From Acidisphaera sp035272265 (GTDB taxonomy: Bacteria > Pseudomonadota > Alphaproteobacteria > Acetobacterales > Acetobacteraceae): a stretch of DNA of 8,304 nt. Shown here one piece after another: positions 1 through 6,283 of this stretch. Both the position numbers and the translations under genes were made by a program. The notes beneath the pieces were generated by a model. That model was not told where the DNA came from. It made no database searches and saw nothing but the letters and a program-made list of their open reading frames with translations. Each line of letters begins with the position of its first letter. Position 1 is the first letter of the stretch. Location: positions 1 to 8,304 of the forward strand of contig DATEQV010000529.1 in assembly GCA_035272265.1 (NCBI GenBank), given 5' to 3'.

Positions 1-1061
1 TGGCGGACTGGACGCCGCGGCTGATCGCGGCGCTGCGCAGCCTGCCGGAGCTGCGGGATGTGGCGAGCGATCAGCAGGACGACGGCTGGCGCATCGACGT
101 GCGCGTCGATCGCGCCGCGGCGATGCGCTACGGCGTGACGATGCAGGCGGTGCAGGACACGCTGTACGATGCGTTCGGACAGCGGCAGATCAGCACCATC
201 TTCGGCCAGGCGAACCAGTATCGCGTGGTGCTGGAGGCCGATCCCGCGTGGCAGGCCGATCCCGCCGTGCTCGATCTGCTGCGCATCCCCGGGAGCAACG
301 CCGCGCAGGTGCCGCTGTCGGCGATCGCGACCATCGAGCGCAGCGTTGCCCCGCTGGTCGTCACGCATCAGGCGCAATTCCCGGCGGCGACGATCAGCTT
401 CGACCTCGCACCGGGCGCTTCGCTCGGCGACGCGGTGGACGCGATCGCGCGGGCGGGGGCGTCGATCGGGATGCCGTCGACGATCTCCGGCTCGTATTCG
501 GGCGACGCGGCGGAGTTCCAGCGGTCGCTGAGCGCGGCGCCGTGGCTGATCGGGGCGGCGGTGGTGGTGATCTACATCGTGCTCGGCATCCTGTACGAAA
601 GCTGGATCCACCCGGTGACGATTCTGTCGACGCTGCCGTCGGCGGGGATCGGCGCGCTGCTCGCACTGATGCTGTGCGGGTTCGACCTGTCGCTGGTGGC
701 GCTGGTCGGCATCGTGCTGCTGATGGGCATCGTGAAGAAGAACGCGATCATGATGATCGACTTCGCGATCGAAGCGACGCGGGAGCGCGGCCTGTCGCCC
801 GAAGCGGCGATCGAGGAGGCGAGCCTGCTACGGTTCCGCCCGATCATGATGACCACCGCCGCGGCGCTGTTCGGCGCGCTGCCGCTGGTGCTCGGCCAGG
901 GGGCGGGCAGCGAGCTGCGCGTGCCGCTGGGTGTGACGATCATCGGCGGCCTGCTGCTGAGCCAGTGGCTGACGCTGTACACGACGCCGGCGATCTATCT
1001 CGGCTTCGAGCGCCTGTTCGCGCGCTGGGCGACGCCGGGACGCCCGGTGGCGGCGGAGTAG
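1..1061 (+). CDS. mdtB: RND multidrug efflux permease subunit MdtB-like, C-terminal third (5' end outside window)
   Basis: The reading frame is open from the left edge (first full codon at position 3) to TAG at 1059-1061, giving 352 residues of a protein that is normally about 1040. The GTG at 60 is therefore internal, not a start. The visible part begins in the second periplasmic porter domain (LPELRDVASDQQDDGW, then the MdtB-like FGQRQIST and NQYRVVLE). It continues through TM8 (about visible residues 182-200, ending in GILYESW), TM9 (ILSTLPSAGIGALLAL) and TM10 with GIVKKNAIMMIDFA. The second lysine of KKN (codon 738-740) corresponds to the proton-relay Lys940 of AcrB. TM11 (RPIMMTTAAALFGALPLVL) and TM12 (LTLYTTPAIYL) follow. 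MdtB is known to assemble with MdtC into a heterotrimeric inner-membrane proton/drug antiporter that works with the MdtA adaptor and an outer-membrane channel. Assignment as MdtB rather than a generic RND permease rests on these motifs and on the mdtC-like gene 2 bases downstream. The catalytic TM4 aspartates are upstream of the window and cannot be checked. Confidence 0.9.
   Translation, partial: ADWTPRLIAALRSLPELRDVASDQQDDGWRIDVRVDRAAAMRYGVTMQAVQDTLYDAFGQRQISTIFGQANQYRVVLEADPAWQADPAVLDLLRIPGSNAAQVPLSAIATIERSVAPLVVTHQAQFPAATISFDLAPGASLGDAVDAIARAGASIGMPSTISGSYSGDAAEFQRSLSAAPWLIGAAVVVIYIVLGILYESWIHPVTILSTLPSAGIGALLALMLCGFDLSLVALVGIVLLMGIVKKNAIMMIDFAIEATRERGLSPEAAIEEASLLRFRPIMMTTAAALFGALPLVLGQGAGSELRVPLGVTIIGGLLLSQWLTLYTTPAIYLGFERLFARWATPGRPVAAE
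1055..1058 (+). promoter_or_regulatory. Ribosome binding site of mdtC
   Basis: GGAG lies in the last codons of mdtB and sits 5 bases before the GTG at 1064. It decides the mdtC start: a later in-frame ATG (at the M of LGLMLAG) would cut into TM1. The placement inside the upstream gene suggests translational coupling of the two pump subunits. Confidence 0.65.
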
Positions 1062-1063
1062 GC

Positions 1064-4000
1064 GTGAACGTCTCCACCCCGTTCATCCTGCGGCCGATCG
1101 CCACCACGCTGCTCGCCCTCGGGCTGATGCTCGCCGGGTGCATCGCCTACCGATTCCTGCCGGTCGCCTCGCTGCCGGACGTCGACGTGGCGACCATCGT
1201 CGTGCTCGCCGCACGGCCGGGCGCGAGCCCGGAGACGATGGCCAACTCTATCGCCGCACCGATCGAGCGGCGGCTCGCCGAGATCCCGGGCGTCGAGGAA
1301 CTGACCTCGCTCAGTTCGGTCGGCAACACCTCCGTGATCGTGCAGTTCGACACCTCGCGGGACCTCGACGGCGCCGCGCACGACGTGCAGGCGGCACTGA
1401 ACGCGGCGCAGACCGACCTGCCGCCCGACCTGCCGACGCGGCCCTACTACCGCAAGATCAACCCGTCCGAGTTCCCCGTCATCACCTTCGCGCTGACCTC
1501 CGACACGCTGACGATCCCGCAGATCTACGACGCGGTGGACACCGTGCTCGCGCAGCGGCTGTCGCAGGTGCAGGGCGTGTCGCAGGTGCTGGTCAGCGGC
1601 GCGTCCACGCCCGCCGTGCGCATCGACGCCGATCCCGCGCGGCTCGCCGCCACGGGGTTGGCGATGCAGGACATCCTGGCGACGGTGCAAAGGGCCAACG
1701 TGCTCGGTCCCGTCGGGCAGTTCGAAACGCCGGAGCACGGCATCACCATCGGACTGAACGAGCAGCTGCGTCACGCGCGCGACTACCGGGGGCTGGTGGT
1801 GAAGTCGGGGCCCGACGCAGCCCTGCGGCTGGCGGACGTCGCCACCGTCACCGACAGCGTCGCCAACATCCGGCTCGCCGCGTGGAGCGGGCGCAAGCCG
1901 GCGATCCTGGTCAGCGTCAGCAAGGAGGCCGGCGCCAACGTGATCGACACCGTCGACCGGGTGCAGGCGCTGATGCCGCAGCTGCTGCGCTGGATGCCGC
2001 AGGGGATCACCACCACCGTCATCGCCGACCGCACGACCACGATCCGCGCGTCGGTCGGCGACGTGCAGATCACGGTGGGGATCACCGTCGTACTCGTGCT
2101 GCTGGTGGTGCTGTTCTTCATGCGGCGGCTGGTGCCCACGATCGCCGCGGGCGTCACCGTGCCGCTGTCGATCTGCGGCACGCTGGCGGCGATGTGGTTC
2201 TTCGGCTACTCGCTGAACAACTTATCGCTGATGGCGATCACCATCTCGGTCGGCTTCGTGGTCGACGACGCCATCGTGATGATCGAGAACATCTACCGCA
2301 AGCGCGAGCGCGGCATGGCCCCGATCGAGGCGGCGATCGCCGGCGCGCGGCAGATCGGCTTCACCGTGCTGTCGATCACCCTGTCGCTGATCGCCGTGTT
2401 CATCCCGCTGCTGTTCATGGGCGGCGTGGTCGGGCGGCTGTTCCGCGAGTTCTCGGTGACGCTGGCCGTGGCGATTGCGGTCTCCGCCGTGGTGTCGCTG
2501 ACGGTCACGCCGATGATGTGCGGGCGGCTCGGCACGGCGTCGTCCGCGCCCGGTTCGGGCGGGCGGATCGACCGGGCGCTGGACGGCGCCGTGCGCGCCG
2601 CCGAGCGCTTCTACGGGCGCACGGTCGGCTGGGCGCTCGATCACCGCGCGCTGATGATGCTGGTGATGGCGGCGACCGTCGTGTTCCTGGTGCGCATGTA
2701 CGGCGTGCTGCCGAAAAGCCTGATGCCCGAGCAGGACACCGGGCTGATCTACGGCACCACCATCGCCTCGCCCGACATCTCCTTCGGCGCGATGTCGGAG
2801 CGCCAGCAGCGCATCGTCGACACCATCCTGAGCGACACGGCGGTGGACAACGTCGGCTCCGTGGTGGGTGTCGCGACCGGCTGGGGTGCGCCGAACCGCG
2901 GGCAGCTGTTCATCAGCCTCAAGCCCGCGCGCCCGCGCGGCGACACGGCCACTTCGGTGATCGACCGGCTGCGCGACAAGCTCGCCGCGGTCGGCGGCGT
3001 GCAGACGGTGCTCGCGGCCGCACAGGATTTGCGCGGCGGCGCGCGCAGCGGCGGAGCGGAATACCAGTTCGTCGTGATCTCGCAGGACCTCGAGCAGATG
3101 CGGCTGTGGACTGCGCGATTGGCCGACAAGCTGCGCGCGACGCCGGGACTGGCCGACGTGAACAGCGACCAGGATCGCGCCGGGCCGCAGGCCGACGTGC
3201 AGATCGACCGCGCGGCGGCCGCACGCATGGGCGTCGATGTCGCCGCCATCGACAACGCGCTGTCGAACGCGTTCTCGCAGCGGCAGGTCTCGATCATCTA
3301 CACGCAGCGCAACCAGTATCGCGTGGTGCTGGAAGCCGATCCGGTGCTGCAGTCGGACCCGACCATGCTCAGCCGCATCTACGTGCCCGGGCGCGGCGGG
3401 ACGCAGGTGCCGCTGTCGTCGGTGGCCGCCATCGTGCGCGACACGGCACCCGTCGGCGTCACCCACCAGGACCAGTTCCCGGCAGGAACGCTGAGCTTCA
3501 ACCTCGGTCCCGGCATGTCGCTGAGCGACGCCGCGGCGGCGGTCGAGCACGCGGCGCAGGCGCTGAACATGCCGCGCGAGGTGCGCACCGAGCCCGCCGG
3601 CAACTTCAAGTTCTTCGAGGACAGCCTGAAGACCGAGCCGCTGCTGATCGCGGCGGCGTTCCTGTCGATCTACATCGTGCTCGGCGTGCTGTACGAGAGC
3701 CTGATCCACCCGATCACGATCCTGTCGACGCTGCCGTCGGCCGGCCTCGGCGCGCTGCTGGCGCTGTGGGCGACCGGCTACGAGCTGTCGATCATGGGCA
3801 TCATCGGCATCATCCTGCTGATGGGCATCGTGAAGAAAAACGGCATCATGTTGGTCGACTTCGCGCTGGAGGCCGAGCGCAACGAAGGGGCCACGCCGGA
3901 GCAGGCGATCCGCATCGCCTGCGTCGAGCGGTTCCGGCCGATCATCATGACGACGCTTGCCGCGACCCTCGGTGCGATGCCGCTGGCATTGTCGTTCGGC

Positions 4001-4174
4001 ACCGGGTCGGAGCTGCGCCGCCCGCTCGGCATCGCCGTGGTCGGCGGGCTGATCGTGTCGCAGGCGCTGACGCTGTACACCACGCCGGTGATCTACCTGG
4101 TGCTGGAGCGGCTGGCGCGGGGCAGGCGCGTGAAGCTGGTGGTCGCCGGCGCGGATCACGGCAGCTTGCCCTGA
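1064..4174 (+). CDS. mdtC: RND multidrug efflux permease subunit MdtC-like, complete
   Basis: This gene encodes 1036 residues, close to the roughly 1025 of E. coli MdtC, from a GTG start to TGA at 4172-4174. It is a proton-driven inner-membrane exporter subunit of the RND (HAE1) family. TM1 is at about residues 12-30. The first periplasmic domain follows (about 35-330) with the family signature PGASPETMA and the MdtC-like LADVATVTDSV. TM2-TM6 span about 334-482. TM4 reads GFVVDDAIVMIEN, with Asp401 and Asp402 matching the AcrB proton-relay pair Asp407/Asp408. TM7 is at about 530-546, and the second periplasmic domain at about 550-858 contains LADVNSDQ, FSQRQVSIIY and NQYRVVLE. TM8-TM12 run from about 860 to 1012. 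TM10 has GIVKKNGIMLVDFA, where Lys925 matches AcrB Lys940. All relay residues are present, so the pump should be active. It is co-transcribed with mdtB (2-base gap). By analogy with E. coli MdtABC the substrates may include bile salts, novobiocin and other amphiphiles, but specificity cannot be read from sequence. No outer-membrane channel or BaeSR-type regulator follows; the next gene is convergent. Confidence 0.93.
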   Translation: MNVSTPFILRPIATTLLALGLMLAGCIAYRFLPVASLPDVDVATIVVLAARPGASPETMANSIAAPIERRLAEIPGVEELTSLSSVGNTSVIVQFDTSRDLDGAAHDVQAALNAAQTDLPPDLPTRPYYRKINPSEFPVITFALTSDTLTIPQIYDAVDTVLAQRLSQVQGVSQVLVSGASTPAVRIDADPARLAATGLAMQDILATVQRANVLGPVGQFETPEHGITIGLNEQLRHARDYRGLVVKSGPDAALRLADVATVTDSVANIRLAAWSGRKPAILVSVSKEAGANVIDTVDRVQALMPQLLRWMPQGITTTVIADRTTTIRASVGDVQITVGITVVLVLLVVLFFMRRLVPTIAAGVTVPLSICGTLAAMWFFGYSLNNLSLMAITISVGFVVDDAIVMIENIYRKRERGMAPIEAAIAGARQIGFTVLSITLSLIAVFIPLLFMGGVVGRLFREFSVTLAVAIAVSAVVSLTVTPMMCGRLGTASSAPGSGGRIDRALDGAVRAAERFYGRTVGWALDHRALMMLVMAATVVFLVRMYGVLPKSLMPEQDTGLIYGTTIASPDISFGAMSERQQRIVDTILSDTAVDNVGSVVGVATGWGAPNRGQLFISLKPARPRGDTATSVIDRLRDKLAAVGGVQTVLAAAQDLRGGARSGGAEYQFVVISQDLEQMRLWTARLADKLRATPGLADVNSDQDRAGPQADVQIDRAAAARMGVDVAAIDNALSNAFSQRQVSIIYTQRNQYRVVLEADPVLQSDPTMLSRIYVPGRGGTQVPLSSVAAIVRDTAPVGVTHQDQFPAGTLSFNLGPGMSLSDAAAAVEHAAQALNMPREVRTEPAGNFKFFEDSLKTEPLLIAAAFLSIYIVLGVLYESLIHPITILSTLPSAGLGALLALWATGYELSIMGIIGIILLMGIVKKNGIMLVDFALEAERNEGATPEQAIRIACVERFRPIIMTTLAATLGAMPLALSFGTGSELRRPLGIAVVGGLIVSQALTLYTTPVIYLVLERLARGRRVKLVVAGADHGSLP

Positions 4175-4193
4175 AGCGGACGCCACGGCGCGC

Positions 4194-4225
4194 GGCGCCG
4201 GTGCTGAACCGCTTCAGCCGGCGCC
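4194..4225. terminator. Palindrome between convergent genes, probable bidirectional terminator
   Basis: GGCGCCG (4194-4200) pairs with CGGCGCC (4219-4225), and GCTGAA (4203-4208) pairs with TTCAGC (4213-4218). Together they form a 13-bp GC-rich stem with a 2-base bulge and a CCGC loop. The hairpin starts 20 bases after the mdtC stop, and its right arm contains the stop codon of the convergent GH15 gene (4214-4216). Neither side has a clear T tract, so classical intrinsic termination is uncertain. It could instead act as an mRNA 3'-end stabiliser or work with Rho. Confidence 0.5.
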
Positions 4226-6049
4226 CTGGTCGGTGCCGTCGGTGCGGGCGTCGCCGTCGGCGCGGTCGTGCGCCGGGCCGCCCTGCGTGCGCAGGTTCAG
4301 CGCGGTGCCGATCAGCCCGATATGGCTGAACGCCTGCGGGAAATTGCCGACCAGACGCTTCGCACCGACGTCGTACTCCTCCGACAGCAGTCCGACGTCG
4401 TTGCACAAACCGAGAAGCCGCTCGAACATCTCGCGCGCCTCGTCATGGCGGTTCTGCAGGATCAGGTTGTCGGCGTACCAGAAGCTGCACGCGAGGAACG
4501 CGCCCTCGCCGCCCGGCAGGCCGTCGGTGCCTTCCTCGGCGTGGTAGCGCAGCACGAACCCGTCGCGGACCAGGTCACGGCCGATCGCATCGACGGTCCC
4601 GGCCACGCGCGGATCGTCGGGCGGCAGGAAGCCGGCCAGCGGGATGAGCAGCGCGCTCGCGTCCAGCGACGTGCTGCCGTAGGACTGCGTGAAGGCGCCG
4701 ACCTTGGTGTTGAACCCCTGCGCGCACACGTCCGCATGGATGCGGTCGCGCAGCGTGCGCCAGTCATCGACCGGACCCTGCACGCCGAATTCCTCGGCCA
4801 TGCGCACGGCGCGATCCACCGCGCACCACGCCGCGACCTTGGAGAACACGAAGTGCCGGCGCCCGCCGCGCACCTCCCACAGCCCCTCGTCCGGAAGCTG
4901 CCAGATGGCGGCGAGGTGGCGCACCATTTCCTGCTCGAGGTTCTCCTCCAGCCCGCCGAGGCCGGCACGGCGCGCCTGGTAGATCGCGTCCATGACCTCG
5001 CCGTACACGTCGAGCTGCAGCTGTCCCGATGCGGCGTTGCCGATCCGCACCGGCCTCGCACCCTGATAGCCGGGCAGCCACGGGACCTCCCACTCCGCGA
5101 GGTGCCGCTCGCCGCCGATGCCGTACATGATCTGGATCTGCTCCGCGGCACCCGCCACCGCGCGCTGCAGCCAGCCGCGCCACTGATCGGCTTCCTCGGT
5201 GTAGCCGCCGTGCAGCAGCGCCAGCAGCGTGAGCGTCGCGTCGCGCAGCCAGCAGTAGCGGTAGTCCCAGTTGCGCGGGCCGCCGAGCTGTTCCGGCAAC
5301 GACGTGGTCGGCGCGGCGACGATGCCGCCGGTCGGCGCATAGGTCAGCGCCTTCAACGTCAGCAGCGAACGCACGACCGCCGGGCGATACCGCCCGCGAT
5401 AGGCGCATTTCCCCGACCACTCCGACCAGTAGGCGTGGCTGTCGCGCAGCAACGCCTCGGCATCGGCCGGCGGCGTCGGCGGACGGTGCGAGGCGTTGTG
5501 CGTCAGCGTGAACGCCAGACGCTGGCCGGCCGCGACGGCGAATTCGGCGACCGTCGCCATGCCTTCGCCGCGCAGCGTCACGGGCGTGCGCAGCACCAGC
5601 ATGTCCGGCCCGACCACCGCGCGCACGCCGGTGGAGTCGTCGATGCGCGTCACCCACGGGATGGACATGCCGTAATCGAACCGGATCGTCAGGTGCAGCC
5701 GCATCGCGACCTGGCCCGAGACGCCCTCGACGATGCGGATCAGCGCGGAGTGGCGGGCATGGACGGGCATGAAGTCGATCAGCCGCACGGCGCCGTCGGC
5801 GGTCGTGAACGTCGTCTCCAGGATCATCGTGTCGTCGACGTAGCGGCGCGAGACCTGCGTGATGCGGCCAGCCGGCGCGATCAGCCAGCGGCCGTTGTCG
5901 GACGTGCCGAGCAGGCGGGCGAAGCAGGCGGCGTGGTCGAACCGCCCGACGCAGAGCCAGTCGACGGAGCCTTCCTTGCTGACCAGCGCCGCGGTGATGC
6001 GGTTGCCGATGAGCGCGTAGTCTTCGATGTTGGGCGGTGGGTCTTGCAT
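4214..6049 (-). CDS. Glycoside hydrolase family 15 protein (glucoamylase / trehalase type)
   Basis: The 611-residue product is a complete bacterial GH15 enzyme, a family of inverting alpha-glucosidases that release glucose from alpha-glucans or, in several actinobacterial and alphaproteobacterial members, cleave trehalose. The N-terminal beta-sandwich domain begins with the family hallmark IEDYALIGNRITAALVSKEG (residues 8-27) and SVDWLCVGRFD, and runs to about residue 210. The (alpha/alpha)6 barrel follows with GGPRNWDYRYCWLRDATLT (256-274). LWEVRGG places the likely catalytic acid at Glu392, matching Glu179 of fungal glucoamylase. GGEGAFLACSFWYADNL places the likely catalytic base at Glu515, whose 9-residue spacing to the Trp equals that around fungal Glu400. 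The last 24 or so residues are a hydrophilic tail rich in G, D, A and T. There is no signal peptide, so it should be cytoplasmic. ATG at 6049 fits the family's usual N-terminus, but no Shine-Dalgarno sequence lies before it; the bases immediately upstream are TGA-C, the end of a short upstream frame. The gene lies downstream of a debranching-enzyme-like gene on the same strand. I cannot decide from sequence between trehalase, glucoamylase and glucodextranase. Confidence 0.92.
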   Translation of the reverse strand: MQDPPPNIEDYALIGNRITAALVSKEGSVDWLCVGRFDHAACFARLLGTSDNGRWLIAPAGRITQVSRRYVDDTMILETTFTTADGAVRLIDFMPVHARHSALIRIVEGVSGQVAMRLHLTIRFDYGMSIPWVTRIDDSTGVRAVVGPDMLVLRTPVTLRGEGMATVAEFAVAAGQRLAFTLTHNASHRPPTPPADAEALLRDSHAYWSEWSGKCAYRGRYRPAVVRSLLTLKALTYAPTGGIVAAPTTSLPEQLGGPRNWDYRYCWLRDATLTLLALLHGGYTEEADQWRGWLQRAVAGAAEQIQIMYGIGGERHLAEWEVPWLPGYQGARPVRIGNAASGQLQLDVYGEVMDAIYQARRAGLGGLEENLEQEMVRHLAAIWQLPDEGLWEVRGGRRHFVFSKVAAWCAVDRAVRMAEEFGVQGPVDDWRTLRDRIHADVCAQGFNTKVGAFTQSYGSTSLDASALLIPLAGFLPPDDPRVAGTVDAIGRDLVRDGFVLRYHAEEGTDGLPGGEGAFLACSFWYADNLILQNRHDEAREMFERLLGLCNDVGLLSEEYDVGAKRLVGNFPQAFSHIGLIGTALNLRTQGGPAHDRADGDARTDGTDQGAG

Positions 6050-6050
6050 G

Positions 6051-6230
6051 TCAGGCGAAGTCGCGGAGATTGCGAGTTATCCCCGTCATCGCGAGGCGCG
6101 CAGCGCCGTGGCGATCCAGGGCCGCGCGGCAGGCGTTTGTCACGCGGCCCTGGATCGCCACGCTTCGCTCGCGATGACGGAGCCACAAGGTCCTAGAGTC
6201 GGTATCCGTCATAGGCGCCTCGCCGTCCAT
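6051..6230 (-). other. Short upstream ORF (59 codons) reading through the repeat into the GH15 start
   Basis: The frame runs from ATG at 6230 to TGA at 6051-6053, ending one base before the GH15 ATG at 6049. It has a strong GGAGG ribosome binding site (6236-6240) spaced 5 bases from the ATG. The predicted peptide starts MDGEAPMTDTDSRTL, and most of the remainder is translated from the inverted-repeat element, so it is unlikely to be a conserved functional protein. It may act as a leader whose translation delivers ribosomes to the GH15 start, or it may be a remnant of an older start region. It is one base out of frame with GH15. There is no evidence for a protein function. Confidence 0.3.
6083..6180. 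repeat. 98-bp palindromic intergenic repeat element
   Basis: The outer arms are perfect 13-base inverted repeats, CCGTCATCGCGAG (6083-6095) and CTCGCGATGACGG (6168-6180). The inner arms are perfect 18-base inverted repeats, TGGCGATCCAGGGCCGCG (6109-6126) and CGCGGCCCTGGATCGCCA (6143-6160). They are separated by an asymmetric internal loop (13 bases against 7) and a 16-base terminal loop. RNA from either strand would fold into a long hairpin. The 'CGTCAT-GCGAG ... GATCCAGG' pattern resembles dispersed intergenic repeats seen in many copies in alphaproteobacterial and some gammaproteobacterial genomes. That resemblance is from memory, and copy number here is unknown. I see no transposase and no clear target-site duplication. 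It lies between two genes transcribed in the same direction and could influence mRNA processing between them. Confidence 0.85.
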
Positions 6231-6235
6231 CTTCG

Positions 6236-6240
6236 CCTCC
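6236..6240 (-). promoter_or_regulatory. Strong Shine-Dalgarno sequence (GGAGG) in the GDE-GH15 gap
   Basis: On the minus strand this reads GGAGGCGAAG-ATG, a near-ideal ribosome binding site with 5-base spacing. It is the only good ribosome binding site I see between the two glycosidase genes, yet it serves a short ORF rather than the GH15 ATG 181 bases downstream. Confidence 0.45.
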
Positions 6241-6283
6241 GCCACCGTGCTGGAACGTCAAGGGAACCGCCACGCGCGCGGTC

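Noticed and set aside
60..62. GTG as a start codon for the first gene
   Set aside because: The frame is open to the left edge and the upstream residues (ADWTPRLIAALRSLPELRD) continue the RND periplasmic domain.
248..1063. N-terminal extension of the mdtC frame back to 248
   Set aside because: The added residues are off-frame translation of mdtB. The RND N-terminus (STPFILRPIATTLL) begins right after the GTG at 1064, which has a good ribosome binding site.
2222..4186. 654-residue open frame antisense to mdtC
   Set aside because: It is a composition shadow: the product is rich in R, H, D and Q with no recognisable domain, and it overlaps a well-supported RND gene.
1138..4329. 1063-residue open frame overlapping mdtC in another plus frame
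   Set aside because: The translation is dominated by A, R, G, D and H and shows no domain pattern. This is typical of off-frame reading in GC-rich DNA.
4268..6196. 642-residue plus-strand frame opposite the GH15 gene
   Set aside because: The opposite strand encodes a clear GH15 enzyme with both catalytic glutamates in place. The plus-strand product is low-complexity and unrecognisable.
6266..6282. Possible terminator hairpin just after the GDE-like stop (ACCGC / GCGGT)
   Set aside because: The stem is only 5 bp with a 7-base loop and is not followed by a T tract on the minus strand, so it is within chance for this composition.
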